Part shown: positions 7,870 to 16,375 of the stretch, one piece after another | Position numbering within the stretch: position 1 is the first letter of the stretch | Layout of the letters: each line of letters begins with the position of its first letter | DNA from: Schleiferiaceae bacterium | GTDB lineage: Bacteria > Bacteroidota > Bacteroidia > Flavobacteriales > Schleiferiaceae | Reading direction: 5' to 3' | NCBI GenBank assembly: GCA_022565875.1 | Contig: JAIULY010000008.1 | Location: 1-38,977 of the forward strand | DNA length: 38,977 nucleotides | Translations under genes and position numbers: made by a program | The notes under the pieces: generated by a model | What the model was told of the DNA's origin: nothing | The model's database searches: none | What the model saw: the letters and a program-made list of their open reading frames with translations, nothing else

Positions 7870-10665
7870 TTAGTGTGCTACTAGCCAATTTTCGCCGATA
7901 CCAACCTCCACTACAAGCGGAACACTCAGTTGGGTAGCCGTCTCCATTTCTTGAATAACAAGATTTTTTATGGTCTCGACCTCTTCTTTTGGGACATCAA
8001 ATACCAATTCATCATGTACCTGTAGCAGCATTTTTGTGGCTAAGCCGAGTTCTGTCAGTTTTTTGTGAATGCGTATCATGGCAAGTTTGAGGATGTCGGC
8101 TGCGGTGCCTTGGATAGGCGCATTGATTGCATTCCGTTCGGAGTGCCCGCGCACAACAGCATTCCGACTATTAATATCCCGCAAATAACGTCTTCGTCCA
8201 AATAATGTCTCTACGTAGCCATGCTCCCTGGCAAAGGCGATTTGCCGGTCCATATAACTTTTTATTCCGGGGTAGGTCGCAAAGTACGATTCAATCACCT
8301 CCTTTGCCTCGGTGCGATTTAGTGCTGTTTGCTGGCTTAAGCCAAAAGCAGAAACCCCATAAATAATTCCAAAGTTTACTGTTTTCGCATTGCTCCGCTG
8401 GTCCTTTGTAACGCTGTCAAGTGGCACGCCAAACACCTTCGAAGCGGTGGCGCTGTGGATGTCAAGTCCATTGGCAAAAGCTTCAATCATGGCCTCATCT
8501 TTACTCAAAGCAGCAATAACACGAAGTTCTATTTGTGAATAGTCAGCGGCTAGTAATACATGATTTTCATCTCTAGGGACAAAGGCTTTCCGCACCGCCC
8601 TGCCGCGTTCTGTGCGTATGGGTATGTTCTGCAAGTTGGGAGAGGTACTACTCAACCTGCCTGTTGCTGCAACGGTTTGATTAAATGTGGTGTGTACCCG
8701 ACCCGTATCGCGACGAATTAGTGCGGGCAATGCATCAACATAGGTGGATTTTAGTTTCACCAGTTGTCTGTGCTCTAAAATATAGTCTACTATTTCATGT
8801 TTGCCTTTAAGCGACAATAGGATGTCCTCCGAGGTTTGATACTGGCCAGTTTTGGTTTTCTTGGGCTTTTCTACCAGTTTCAATTTTTCAAAAAGTAAAA
8901 CGCCGAGCTGTTTGGGCGAGCTTAGGTTGAAACCCGGCGAAGCGAACTCCAGAACAGCTTTTTCTAATGTGTCAATTTCCGCCCCTAGCTCCTCAGAAAA
9001 GATGGCTAATGCTTTGTCATCTATTCGAATACCTTCGCGTTCCATCGACGCAAGAACGGTAACTAAGGGAACATCAAAATCGTCAAAAATGCTTTGAAGC
9101 CCATCTTTGGTCACAATTGGTGCCAACACGTCTTTCAATTGTAGCGTAATATCCGCATCTTCTGCTGCATAGTCGGTGACCTTCTCCGGTGAGATATCGC
9201 GCATGTTGAGTTGGCCTTTGCCTTTTTTGCCAATGAGCGTGGTTATGGAGATCGGCTGATAATTTAAATAAAACAACGCCATGTCATCCATATTGTGCTT
9301 TCGGTCCGGTTCAATGAGGTAACCAGCTATCATCGTGTCGAAAAATGGCCCTTGAACGCTTATGCCGTAATTGGCTAGTACGGTGAGATCGTATTTTAAA
9401 TTCTGACCTACTTTTTGAATCGTGGTGGCTTGGAAAAAGGGTTGAAAGTGCTCTAACAGTTCCAAACAGGATTGCCGGTCTGATGGGCAAGGTACATAAT
9501 AGGCTTTGCCTTTTTCATAGGCAAATGATAAGCCCACCAACGCCGCATCTAATGCCTCTAGTGCTGTTGTTTCGGTATCAAAAGCAACACTTTTTTGTTC
9601 CAGTAACTTTTTTACGAGTTGTTTTATCCCGATAGGGTCATCAATCAGCTGGTAGTGATGAGGTACCTTGGTAATATCCAAAACCGAAGTTTCTTCCATA
9701 CCTGTTGTATCCTCTGCGGGTGTGTCAAAAAGGCCTAATTGGTCAGAGGAGTTGTTGGACTTTTGAACATTTTTTTGAGGAACGTCCTTGCCCAGAATGC
9801 GTCTACCGAGGGTGCGAAACTCTAACTCGCTAAAAAGTTGTTCCAAGATCTCCCTATTAGGGGCTTCCTTAAGGACAGCTTTTTCATCAAAATCAATCGG
9901 GACATCAATAATAATTGTAGCGAGCTTTTTACTGAGAAGGCCCAGTTCTTTGTTTTCGCGAATCTTTTCACCCAGCTTCCCTTTTATCTGATCGGCGTTA
10001 TCCAATAGGTTTTCCAAGGTGCCGTATTCCTTCAAAAACTTTTTAGCGGTTTTGTCGCCAACTCCTGGTAAGCCGGGTATATTATCCGCTGCATCGCCAA
10101 CCATTCCCAAATAATCAATTACTTGAGAAACCTGCTCTATTTCAAATTTCTCACAGACTTCTTCAGGCCCCCATATTTCAGGCCCCGCGCCTCCTCTTGC
10201 TGGTTTGTACATCTTAATATGCGGAGAAACAAGCTGTCCAAAATCTTTGTCGGGAGTCATCATATACACATCGTAACCTGCTTGCTCGGCTTTTTTTGCT
10301 AATGTGCCTATCACATCATCCGCTTCAAAGCCCTCAACAAACAAACTAGGGATATTAAATCCTTCGAGAATTTTGTGAATATAGGGCACGGCTACCTTAA
10401 TGCCTTCAGGAGTTTCATTTCTTTGCGCTTTGTAGGCCTCAAAATCTATATGTCGCTGCGTCGGCTTGTCTGTATCAAAGACAACGGCTATGTGACTGGG
10501 GTTTTCTTTTTCTAAAATCTCGAGAAGGGTAGTGGTAAATCCAAAGATTGCAGAGGTGTCCAATCCATTGGAGGTTACTCTAGGATTTTTGGCAAATGCA
10601 AAATAAGCTCTAAAAATAAGAGCGTAAGCATCTAACAAAAATAGTTGGGGGCGTTGATTATCCAT
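7870..10665 (-). CDS. polA: DNA polymerase I
   Basis: A 931-residue family A polymerase for Okazaki-fragment processing and repair. All three domains look active. The 5'-3' exonuclease (about 1-290) has AVVFDTDKPTQRH and FEADDVIGTLAKK. The 3'-5' exonuclease (about 330-520) keeps DTET and the YAAEDADITLQL motif. The polymerase domain has TATGRLSSTSPNLQNIPIR, motif A ADYSQIELRVIA, motif B RSNAKTVNFGIIYG and motif C VHDELVFDVP. The length is normal for the family. The gene stands alone on the minus strand, 112 bases upstream of the type B sorting-domain gene. A weak minus-strand TATATTCG (one mismatch to the -7 element) lies just before the ATG. No strong terminator was found after the stop. Confidence 0.98.
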   Translation of the reverse strand: MDNQRPQLFLLDAYALIFRAYFAFAKNPRVTSNGLDTSAIFGFTTTLLEILEKENPSHIAVVFDTDKPTQRHIDFEAYKAQRNETPEGIKVAVPYIHKILEGFNIPSLFVEGFEADDVIGTLAKKAEQAGYDVYMMTPDKDFGQLVSPHIKMYKPARGGAGPEIWGPEEVCEKFEIEQVSQVIDYLGMVGDAADNIPGLPGVGDKTAKKFLKEYGTLENLLDNADQIKGKLGEKIRENKELGLLSKKLATIIIDVPIDFDEKAVLKEAPNREILEQLFSELEFRTLGRRILGKDVPQKNVQKSNNSSDQLGLFDTPAEDTTGMEETSVLDITKVPHHYQLIDDPIGIKQLVKKLLEQKSVAFDTETTALEALDAALVGLSFAYEKGKAYYVPCPSDRQSCLELLEHFQPFFQATTIQKVGQNLKYDLTVLANYGISVQGPFFDTMIAGYLIEPDRKHNMDDMALFYLNYQPISITTLIGKKGKGQLNMRDISPEKVTDYAAEDADITLQLKDVLAPIVTKDGLQSIFDDFDVPLVTVLASMEREGIRIDDKALAIFSEELGAEIDTLEKAVLEFASPGFNLSSPKQLGVLLFEKLKLVEKPKKTKTGQYQTSEDILLSLKGKHEIVDYILEHRQLVKLKSTYVDALPALIRRDTGRVHTTFNQTVAATGRLSSTSPNLQNIPIRTERGRAVRKAFVPRDENHVLLAADYSQIELRVIAALSKDEAMIEAFANGLDIHSATASKVFGVPLDSVTKDQRSNAKTVNFGIIYGVSAFGLSQQTALNRTEAKEVIESYFATYPGIKSYMDRQIAFAREHGYVETLFGRRRYLRDINSRNAVVRGHSERNAINAPIQGTAADILKLAMIRIHKKLTELGLATKMLLQVHDELVFDVPKEEVETIKNLVIQEMETATQLSVPLVVEVGIGENWLVAH

Positions 10666-10877
10666 GTTAAATTTTTTGCGAATATAAAGGAAGGAAAGGG
10701 CATTTTAAGAATTTTTTGTGGCTCTTTTTTCAACTTGCTCGTCAAGGTTGCAAGGGGTTTTTCAATTTCCTTTGCTGGATTGTTGACTTTTAACAATTTT
10801 TTAATTTAAAAAAAGCCTTTTAATTAAATTATTGATTTTCAATTACTTAATGACTTATAGGCGCCCCAACTTTAACC

Positions 10878-10922
10878 TATTTTTTGTGAATAGCATAAAA
10901 TGAAACATATTTTTTGTGAATA
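10878..10922 (+). repeat. two 15-bp direct repeats, 30 bp apart
   Basis: TATTTTTTGTGAATA occurs identically at 10878-10892 and 10908-10922. The start-to-start distance of 30 bp is close to three helical turns, and the repeats end 12 bases before the -33 element, which suits tandem activator sites. The binding protein is unknown; the adjacent regulator itself is one candidate. Confidence 0.6.
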
Positions 10923-10934
10923 TTATATGTAAGA

Positions 10935-10965
10935 TTGCGGGCGTATGTTTTTTTGTCTAAATTTG
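10935..10965 (+). promoter_or_regulatory. promoter of the LuxR-type response regulator
   Basis: TTG at 10935-10937, 20 bases, then TAAATTTG at 10958-10965, an exact match to TAnnTTTG. Transcription would start around 10970, leaving a very short leader before the ATG at 10986. Confidence 0.6.
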
Positions 10966-10985
10966 CCTAACAAAAACTGAAAATT

Positions 10986-11588
10986 ATGATTAAGGTATTA
11001 ATTGCAGATGATCACGCCGTAGTTAGAAAAGGTTTAAAGTTGTATTTAGGCCTTGAAGAAAACATTGAGATTGTTGGGGAAGCAATCGACGGGGAAGATC
11101 TAATGAACAAAATCAAAACGGAGGCTGTAGATGTGCTATTATTAGACATTGACATGCCCAAAATGAATGGTATCACAGCCATCCGCCACTTGGTAAGTGA
11201 GGTTCCCGATGTGAAAATCATCATTCTCTCCATGCACGCTGAAGAAATTTACGGTGCAACCTCTTACAAATTTGGTGCACGCGGTTATGTGTCTAAAGAC
11301 GCTGATCCTGCGGTTGTTATTTCTGCTATCAATGCGGTACACAACGGTGGTATCTTCTACAGCACTAACCCAACTGTAAAAAACAAACGCGAAGCTGAAT
11401 CAGCTGTCAAGCTTTCTAAACGCGAAATTGAAGTGTTGAAGTTAATTTCTGCTGGACGTTCCAATAAGGACATCTCTGAGGAATTGCGTATTTCTGACAA
11501 AACAGTTTCTACTTACAAGCAACGCTTGATGTCTAAACTAGGTGCTAAAAGTGTTGTTGATTTAATCAATTACTCTAAGCAAGTATAA
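10986..11588 (+). CDS. NarL/LuxR-family response regulator
   Basis: A 200-residue two-component regulator. The receiver domain (about 1-118) has D8/D9, phospho-acceptor D54 in LLLDIDMPKMNG, and the conserved Lys in GYVSKDAD. The LuxR-type helix-turn-helix (about 138-198) begins LSKREIEVLKLISAGRSN and includes DKTVSTYKQRLMSKLG. No sensor kinase is nearby, so the partner is encoded elsewhere. The gene is alone between its own strong promoter and a strong terminator. Tandem 15-bp repeats upstream suggest activation or self-regulation, which is an inference. The start ATG is supported by the receiver domain beginning immediately (MIKVLIADDH). Confidence 0.95.
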   Translation: MIKVLIADDHAVVRKGLKLYLGLEENIEIVGEAIDGEDLMNKIKTEAVDVLLLDIDMPKMNGITAIRHLVSEVPDVKIIILSMHAEEIYGATSYKFGARGYVSKDADPAVVISAINAVHNGGIFYSTNPTVKNKREAESAVKLSKREIEVLKLISAGRSNKDISEELRISDKTVSTYKQRLMSKLGAKSVVDLINYSKQV

Positions 11589-11604
11589 ATATTTTATGTT
11601 TTCT

Positions 11605-11635
11605 AAAAGCCTCCCAATTGTGGAGGCTTTTTTTT
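11605..11635 (+). terminator. terminator after the LuxR-type regulator
   Basis: AAAAGCCTCC and GGAGGCTTTT pair around a 7-base loop, followed by a run of T. It begins 16 bases after the stop codon. Confidence 0.88.
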
Positions 11636-11750
11636 GCTGAATACGTACTGTTACTGCCGTTTGTCGTGCTTTAAAAGAGCGTTACGTCCTCATTAGCAAA
11701 GTTTGATTTTTTTTGTTTGGTTTTCTCAAAAATATAAAATCTTTTTTTGG

Positions 11751-11780
11751 TTGCGCATGGGGGTAGATATTGTATCTTTA
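11751..11780 (+). promoter_or_regulatory. candidate promoter of the M48 protease gene
   Basis: TTG at 11751-11753, 19 bases, then TATCTTTA at 11773-11780 (one mismatch to TAnnTTTG). Predicted start near 11786, about 47 bases before the ATG. Confidence 0.4.
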
Positions 11781-11792
11781 CGTCAGTCTTTT

Positions 11793-11809
11793 AGTATTGA
11801 TATAATACT
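11793..11809. promoter_or_regulatory. inverted repeat in the M48 protease leader
   Basis: AGTATT, GATAT, AATACT form a 6-bp inverted repeat with a 5-base centre, just downstream of the predicted transcription start. This is a usual place for a repressor site; a small leader hairpin is the alternative. Confidence 0.3.
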
Positions 11810-11832
11810 GATTTTTAATAAATTAATTTTGT

Positions 11833-12642
11833 ATGAATAAGTTTTCTGCACTTGCCTTTTGCGCTGTCCTCATTGTTATTGAAGGGTGCAAAACGGTACC
11901 CATTACGGGAAGACGTCAAATGGCTTTTATCCCCAGTAGTCAAATAAACTCTTTGAGTTTTAGTACCTACGGAGATATGATGCGAAATGCGCCTTTAAGT
12001 ACCAACCAACCATGGACAGCTATGGTTAAAAATTCTGGTGATAAAATTAAAACGGCGGTCGAAAAATACTTAGCAGATAAAGGCCAGTCGGATGCAACTA
12101 AGGGGTTCGAATGGGAATTTAACCTCATAGCCAACCCTACTGTCAACGCATTTTGTATGCCAGGAGGAAAGGTGGCCTTTTATGAAGGGATTATGCCGGT
12201 TTGCCAAAATGAATTAGGCGTAGCGGTTGTAATGGGACACGAAATAGCTCATGCTATTGCCAATCATGGAAATGAACGGATGACCCAAGGGTTAGCGCAA
12301 CAATTTGGTGGAGCAGCTTTGAGTGTGGCTTTACGCGACAAACCACAACAAACTCAGGCGTTGTTTATGACTGCCTACGGTGTTGGTTCGCAATATGCTG
12401 CTATATTGCCATTTAGCCGATTACACGAATCGGAAGCGGATGAGTTGGGTTTGGTTTTTATGGCTATGGCTGGGTACGACCCTAGAGAGGCTCCAAAGTT
12501 TTGGGAACGTATGAGCAGTGCCTCCGGTGGAGCAGCACCGCCAGAGTTTATGAGTACCCACCCCTCGCACAATACACGCATTAAAAATCTAAATGCAAAA
12601 ATGCCTGAGGCTATTAAAATTTATGAGGCTAATCGAAAATAG
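11833..12642 (+). CDS. M48-family metallopeptidase, probable lipoprotein
   Basis: A 269-residue zinc peptidase of the M48 (LoiP/YcaL-like) group that acts in envelope protein quality control. The signal sequence ends in an atypical lipobox (IEGC, C19), suggesting a lipid-anchored periplasmic enzyme. The zinc site is HEIAH (136-140) with the third ligand E199 in ESEAD. The substrate-cleft region MPGGKVAFYEGI and the late STHPSHNTRI block are also typical of the group. Length is normal. The gene has a candidate promoter and leader inverted repeat, and is followed by a strong terminator shared with the convergent TlpA-like gene. The enzyme class is firm; the natural substrate is unknown. Confidence 0.93.
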   Translation: MNKFSALAFCAVLIVIEGCKTVPITGRRQMAFIPSSQINSLSFSTYGDMMRNAPLSTNQPWTAMVKNSGDKIKTAVEKYLADKGQSDATKGFEWEFNLIANPTVNAFCMPGGKVAFYEGIMPVCQNELGVAVVMGHEIAHAIANHGNERMTQGLAQQFGGAALSVALRDKPQQTQALFMTAYGVGSQYAAILPFSRLHESEADELGLVFMAMAGYDPREAPKFWERMSSASGGAAPPEFMSTHPSHNTRIKNLNAKMPEAIKIYEANRK

Positions 12643-12690
12643 CATTTACGCTATCAATGGGTAGATAAGCCCTCTTACATCAAAAATAAA

Positions 12691-12717
12691 GGTTGGGAAT
12701 ATCCCAACCTTTTTTAT
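12691..12717 (+). terminator. terminator after the M48 protease
   Basis: GGTTGGGA and TCCCAACC form a perfect 8-bp stem around a 3-base loop, followed by a T-rich tract. An A-run also precedes the stem, so it could serve the convergent minus-strand gene as well. Confidence 0.85.
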
Positions 12718-12786
12718 TTCAAATGTTACTTATGGATATGAATATCAGGTTTAAAGGTTGTAATCTTTTAATACCGATTATCATCT

Positions 12787-14157
12787 CTAAAGGCGGTAGT
12801 CAATCCAAGCTTTTGCATGGTCTGCATTTTTTGGCCTGAGTAATAATTTAAATTGGTTGTCGACTAAAAAGTAGGTTGGCGTTCCGTAAACAAAATAATC
12901 AATCGCAGCTTGACTATCCCATTTTTTGAAATCTGTGGTACTAATAAAAGGCATAGGTGCTGCAAATTTGGCAAAATCATTGCCGTTTTCATCTAGAGAA
13001 ACAAGTATTACTTCAACGCCTTTTTGCTTCCATTCATCATATAGTTTTGCGATTTTCGGTAACTCCTCGTTGCAATGAGGACACCAACCGGCAGCGAAAA
13101 CTAAGAGAAAATAGTCTGAATTTAACTCACTCATTTTGATCGCGTTAACACCCTCGGGGAAGTAGGTGAATTTCCCAAAATCAATGTCTGGTACAGTAGC
13201 ACCGACAGCCATTTTGCGGTAAGCTTCGAGTTGTTTGGCTACATTGTCGGTTACCGTACAACTCGATTCGTTGAGCACGCGTTGCGCTAAATATTCGGCT
13301 GAGGTAAACAAACTTCGCTTTTCCAATAAATTAAACAAGAAGTCAGTTACTTCATTAAATAGGCTCTCGTTTTCCAGTAGTTGATTGAGGATAATGTCAA
13401 TCGAATGATTTAACTCCTTATAGACAACTTCTAAATCACCACTGCTATTTTCAATAAACCAAACATGATTCTCTAAAGCCTCACGAAAAAGCCCACTCTT
13501 ATATAACTTTGGCTCTGAATAATCAATAGCGCGCAAGGCCTCTCTGGTTTGTGGAATGTCTTCGGGGTAATACTGTGCAACCAAACTGACATTACTAACC
13601 AATTTCCGAATAGGTAAGAACCATTTTACATAGCTATCGCTAGGAAGATTTGCTAAAAAAGTGGACTCCTCCTCATTCAAGCGAACAATCTCTGAAACGA
13701 TATCGGCTTTTGCTTTGGTTGCATTAGCTAATAGCGGATCCTGACGATAATTTTTATCCAAAAAACGCCACGCACTAAGGAATTGCTCACGTTTTGGCTG
13801 TTCGGTGGCATACTGTACAAATTTTTGATTCTCCTTCCCTTTACTAATGACTATTGTCTCCACGTAGCTGGGGGCTTCACCTTTTATCACAACTTTCTCC
13901 CCAGTAAGTAATACTATGTAGGGCTTGTCATCTGCTGATAGTAAAAAGCCCATACCAATATCGTCTTTGGTATAGTTTAGTTTAAAATTGCCATTAGCAT
14001 CTGTACTGTCTTTTGCTATTATGTAACTGCCAAATCCATTAAATCCCTCTAAACGAATTTCTTGTTGGGGTAATAATGTGAATTGCCCTTCAATAGTCTG
14101 TGCGGAACCATAGACAAAGAACCCCGCAAGTAACGTTGCTGAAATTAGTTTTATCAT
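12787..14157 (-). CDS. TlpA-like thiol-disulfide oxidoreductase with DUF4369-like N-terminus
   Basis: A 456-residue exported protein with a C-terminal thioredoxin fold. The redox motif is CPHC (C359, C362) in AAGWCPHCNEELPKI, and the cis-proline loop is GTPTYFLVD. A signal peptide covers about residues 1-19 (ending GSAQ). Residues 20-110 resemble the DUF4369-type beta domain common in Bacteroidota TlpA proteins, and the middle is helical. It probably reduces or isomerises disulfides in the periplasm. I placed the start at 14157, where the signal peptide begins; a start 21 bases upstream would put seven extra residues before it. It has its own promoter and is not obviously linked to cytochrome c genes here. 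Confidence 0.9.
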   Translation of the reverse strand: MIKLISATLLAGFFVYGSAQTIEGQFTLLPQQEIRLEGFNGFGSYIIAKDSTDANGNFKLNYTKDDIGMGFLLSADDKPYIVLLTGEKVVIKGEAPSYVETIVISKGKENQKFVQYATEQPKREQFLSAWRFLDKNYRQDPLLANATKAKADIVSEIVRLNEEESTFLANLPSDSYVKWFLPIRKLVSNVSLVAQYYPEDIPQTREALRAIDYSEPKLYKSGLFREALENHVWFIENSSGDLEVVYKELNHSIDIILNQLLENESLFNEVTDFLFNLLEKRSLFTSAEYLAQRVLNESSCTVTDNVAKQLEAYRKMAVGATVPDIDFGKFTYFPEGVNAIKMSELNSDYFLLVFAAGWCPHCNEELPKIAKLYDEWKQKGVEVILVSLDENGNDFAKFAAPMPFISTTDFKKWDSQAAIDYFVYGTPTYFLVDNQFKLLLRPKNADHAKAWIDYRL

Positions 14158-14175
14158 TGTTGATTGTTTTGCCGA

Positions 14176-14208
14176 CAAATATAAGTTGCTATGGAGCTTG
14201 GTTCCAAA
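14176..14208 (-). promoter_or_regulatory. promoter of the TlpA-like gene
   Basis: On the minus strand, TTTG (14205-14208), 21 bases, then TATATTTG (14176-14183), an exact -7 match, 18 bases before the ATG. Confidence 0.5.
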
Positions 14209-14366
14209 ACGTGCTTAAAATTCGGAAAGCACGAATGAGAATTATTGACTTTTACGGTTATCTTTTTGAATTTCAGGTTTTTATTGAGTTGTATATAAAA
14301 TAGGATATTTTTTTACTTATCATGTGTTGTCGATGAAAATGTATATTTCATTTGGGCACAAAAAAA

Positions 14367-14388
14367 AAGAATCCAATTTTGGATTCTT
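14367..14388 (-). terminator. terminator after the acyl-CoA dehydrogenase
   Basis: AAGAATCCA and TGGATTCTT form a stem with a short AT loop, flanked by A-run and T-run on both sides. On the minus strand it follows the acyl-CoA dehydrogenase stop by about 25 bases. Confidence 0.8.
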
Positions 14389-14413
14389 TTTTTCTTCTTG
14401 TCAATTAAACCGT

Positions 14414-16210
14414 TTAAAAACAGTATTGATTTTCCTCAATCAATTTATCTGCAATTTTACGTCGTAGCGCAACAGGGTTAATTGGGTTGTTCCGTTTTGT
14501 GAAGCGTTTTAACCCCATTAGCATCATGCGCTGCTCATCACCATCTGCGAAACTGAAGATAGCTTCTTTAGCTCCAGAGGTAAGTTTTTCAATAGCATGG
14601 TTTAGGTATAAACTTGCCATATCTACTTGAAGTTGAGCGTCAACGCCACTGGAAACAAGCTTTTCAGCTCTTAAAATTGCAGATTCTGCGGTATAGATTT
14701 CTATAACCATGTCAGCTGCGGCCATCAATATTTCTTGCTGTTCATCGAGATCCATCCCGAATTTTTCTACGGCTTTCCCTGCTACCATGAGGAAGGCTTT
14801 CTTCAAGTTGGCCAAAATATCCTTTTCTTCAGATAATACTTCACTATAATCGGGTGTATTGAAATCCGGAATCGCTAATAACTCCTGGCCAACTGCCATT
14901 GCTGGAGACATTAAATCGAGCTCACCCTTCATGGCTTTGCGCAATAACATTCCAACAATCAACATTCTATTGATTTCATTCGTGCCTTCGTAGATACGAG
15001 CAATACGAATATCGCGATAAGCACTTTCCATTGTAGCATCTGCAGAATAACCCATACCTCCAAAAATTTGGACACCTTCGTCGGAAATGTGTGTACTTGC
15101 TTCTGACCCATGCACTTTTAAGATGGCGCATTCAATGGCGTACTCTTCAACGCCTTTCAATTCTGCTTCTTGGTGGGAGTGACCTTCTGATATAAGTCTT
15201 GCGATGTTGTCTTCAATATCTTTTCCTGCTCGGTATGTGGCAGACTCGGTTACCCATGCGCGCGTTGCCATTTCTCCTAGTTTAGCTTTGATGGCTCCAA
15301 AGCTACTTATTGGACGTTGAAATTGATGACGCTCGTTGGCATATTTTACGGACTCAGTGATAACCCGACGATTTGCATCCAAACAGGCCGCAGCTAATTT
15401 GATCCTTCCCACGTTCAATGAATTCATAGCTATTTTGAAACCACCGTTGCGTTCTCCTAGTAAATTTTCTACCGGAACGGCAACTTCATTGAAAAAAACC
15501 TGTCGGGTTGAGGAAGCATGGATGCCCATTTTGTGCTCTTCCTCGCCAAAACTCATACCTTCTGCTCCGCGCTCGACAATGAATCCAGTGATGTTTTTAT
15601 CGTCTTCTATCCGAGCAAACACAATGAAAACGTGAGCAAAACCTGCATTGGAAATCCACATTTTTTGCCCAGTGATTTTATAATGGCTACCATCTTCACT
15701 CAATACAGCCTTCGTACGACCACTGTTGGCATCTGACCCAGCTCCGGGCTCTGTTAAGCAATAGGCGCCAAACCACTCACCTGTTGCGAGTTTGGGTAGG
15801 TACTTTTCTTTCTGTGCGGGTGTGCCATATAATAATATGGGCAAGGTACCGATTCCAGTATGCGCACCAAAAGCTGTTGAAAGGGAACCCGTTGCTCCAG
15901 AAATGCGGTCACAAATAAGCATCGAGGTGGTAAACTTCATCCCCAATCCGCCGTATTCTTCGGGTACAGTCACTCCTAATAGACCAAGTTCGCCTGCTTT
16001 TTTCATGATTTCGAAGGTGAATTCATAATCCTTCTTCTCAAATCGTTGCTTGTTGGGCCACACTTCCTTGTCCACAAAGTCTGTGGTGGCATCGGCCATC
16101 ATGCGCTGCTCCTCGGTAAATTCCTCGGGTGTAAATATTTCATTACTGGTGGGTTGCTCTATTAAAAAAGAACCACCGACTAACTTTTTAAGTGTTGCTG
16201 AATCTGACAT
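14414..16210 (-). CDS. acyl-CoA dehydrogenase with C-terminal extension (VLCAD-like)
   Basis: A 598-residue FAD enzyme for the first step of fatty acid beta-oxidation (acyl-CoA to trans-2-enoyl-CoA). Family blocks include CLTEPGAGSDANSGRT, ITGQKMWISNAGFAHVF, the HGSEASTHISDEGVQIFGG helix and RIYEGTNEINRM, whose Glu is the catalytic base in this family. The roughly 200 residues after that motif form the extra C-terminal domain seen in very-long-chain type and ACAD9-like enzymes, so a long-chain substrate is likely but not proven. No electron transfer flavoprotein or other beta-oxidation gene is next to it. It is divergent from the outer-membrane barrel gene, with a promoter at 16248-16255 and a 12-bp palindrome just upstream. 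Confidence 0.95.
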   Translation of the reverse strand: MSDSATLKKLVGGSFLIEQPTSNEIFTPEEFTEEQRMMADATTDFVDKEVWPNKQRFEKKDYEFTFEIMKKAGELGLLGVTVPEEYGGLGMKFTTSMLICDRISGATGSLSTAFGAHTGIGTLPILLYGTPAQKEKYLPKLATGEWFGAYCLTEPGAGSDANSGRTKAVLSEDGSHYKITGQKMWISNAGFAHVFIVFARIEDDKNITGFIVERGAEGMSFGEEEHKMGIHASSTRQVFFNEVAVPVENLLGERNGGFKIAMNSLNVGRIKLAAACLDANRRVITESVKYANERHQFQRPISSFGAIKAKLGEMATRAWVTESATYRAGKDIEDNIARLISEGHSHQEAELKGVEEYAIECAILKVHGSEASTHISDEGVQIFGGMGYSADATMESAYRDIRIARIYEGTNEINRMLIVGMLLRKAMKGELDLMSPAMAVGQELLAIPDFNTPDYSEVLSEEKDILANLKKAFLMVAGKAVEKFGMDLDEQQEILMAAADMVIEIYTAESAILRAEKLVSSGVDAQLQVDMASLYLNHAIEKLTSGAKEAIFSFADGDEQRMMLMGLKRFTKRNNPINPVALRRKIADKLIEENQYCF

Positions 16211-16247
16211 ATTTTCTGAATTTGTTTCGTTCGTTCGAATTACGTTT

Positions 16248-16255
16248 CAAAGATA
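16248..16255 (-). promoter_or_regulatory. -7 element of the acyl-CoA dehydrogenase promoter
   Basis: Minus-strand TATCTTTG is an exact TAnnTTTG match, 37 bases before the ATG. No TTG is seen at the -33 position; a palindrome occupies most of the spacer. Confidence 0.45.
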
Positions 16256-16264
16256 TAAAAATAT

Positions 16265-16276
16265 TATGCATGCATA
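16265..16276. promoter_or_regulatory. 12-bp palindrome between divergent genes
   Basis: TATGCATGCATA is a perfect palindrome in the region between the minus-strand -7 element and its expected -33 position. This placement fits a repressor operator for the acyl-CoA dehydrogenase gene; binding protein unknown. Confidence 0.35.
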
Positions 16277-16341
16277 GTAAATTTTAGAAAATCTTTTTTT
16301 GCATTAATCCTTTTGTTGATTTTTGAGTCTAACTAACCAAT

Positions 16342-16349
16342 TACATTTG
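16342..16349 (+). promoter_or_regulatory. -7 element for the outer-membrane barrel gene
   Basis: TACATTTG is an exact TAnnTTTG match, 26 bases before the TTG start codon at 16376. TTTG at 16322-16325 gives a 16-base spacer, slightly short. Confidence 0.45.
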
Positions 16350-16375
16350 TCAATACAATTTATTTTCAGTCAACC

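Larger units (their letters stand above)
10666..10985. other. 320-base divergent intergenic region (polA / LuxR-type regulator)
   Basis: This AT-rich stretch has no supported gene. It holds the upstream region of polA (minus), a pair of 15-bp direct repeats at 10878-10892 and 10908-10922, a partial third copy at 10711-10720 (ATTTTTTGTG), and a full promoter for the regulator gene at 10935-10965. Confidence 0.7.
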
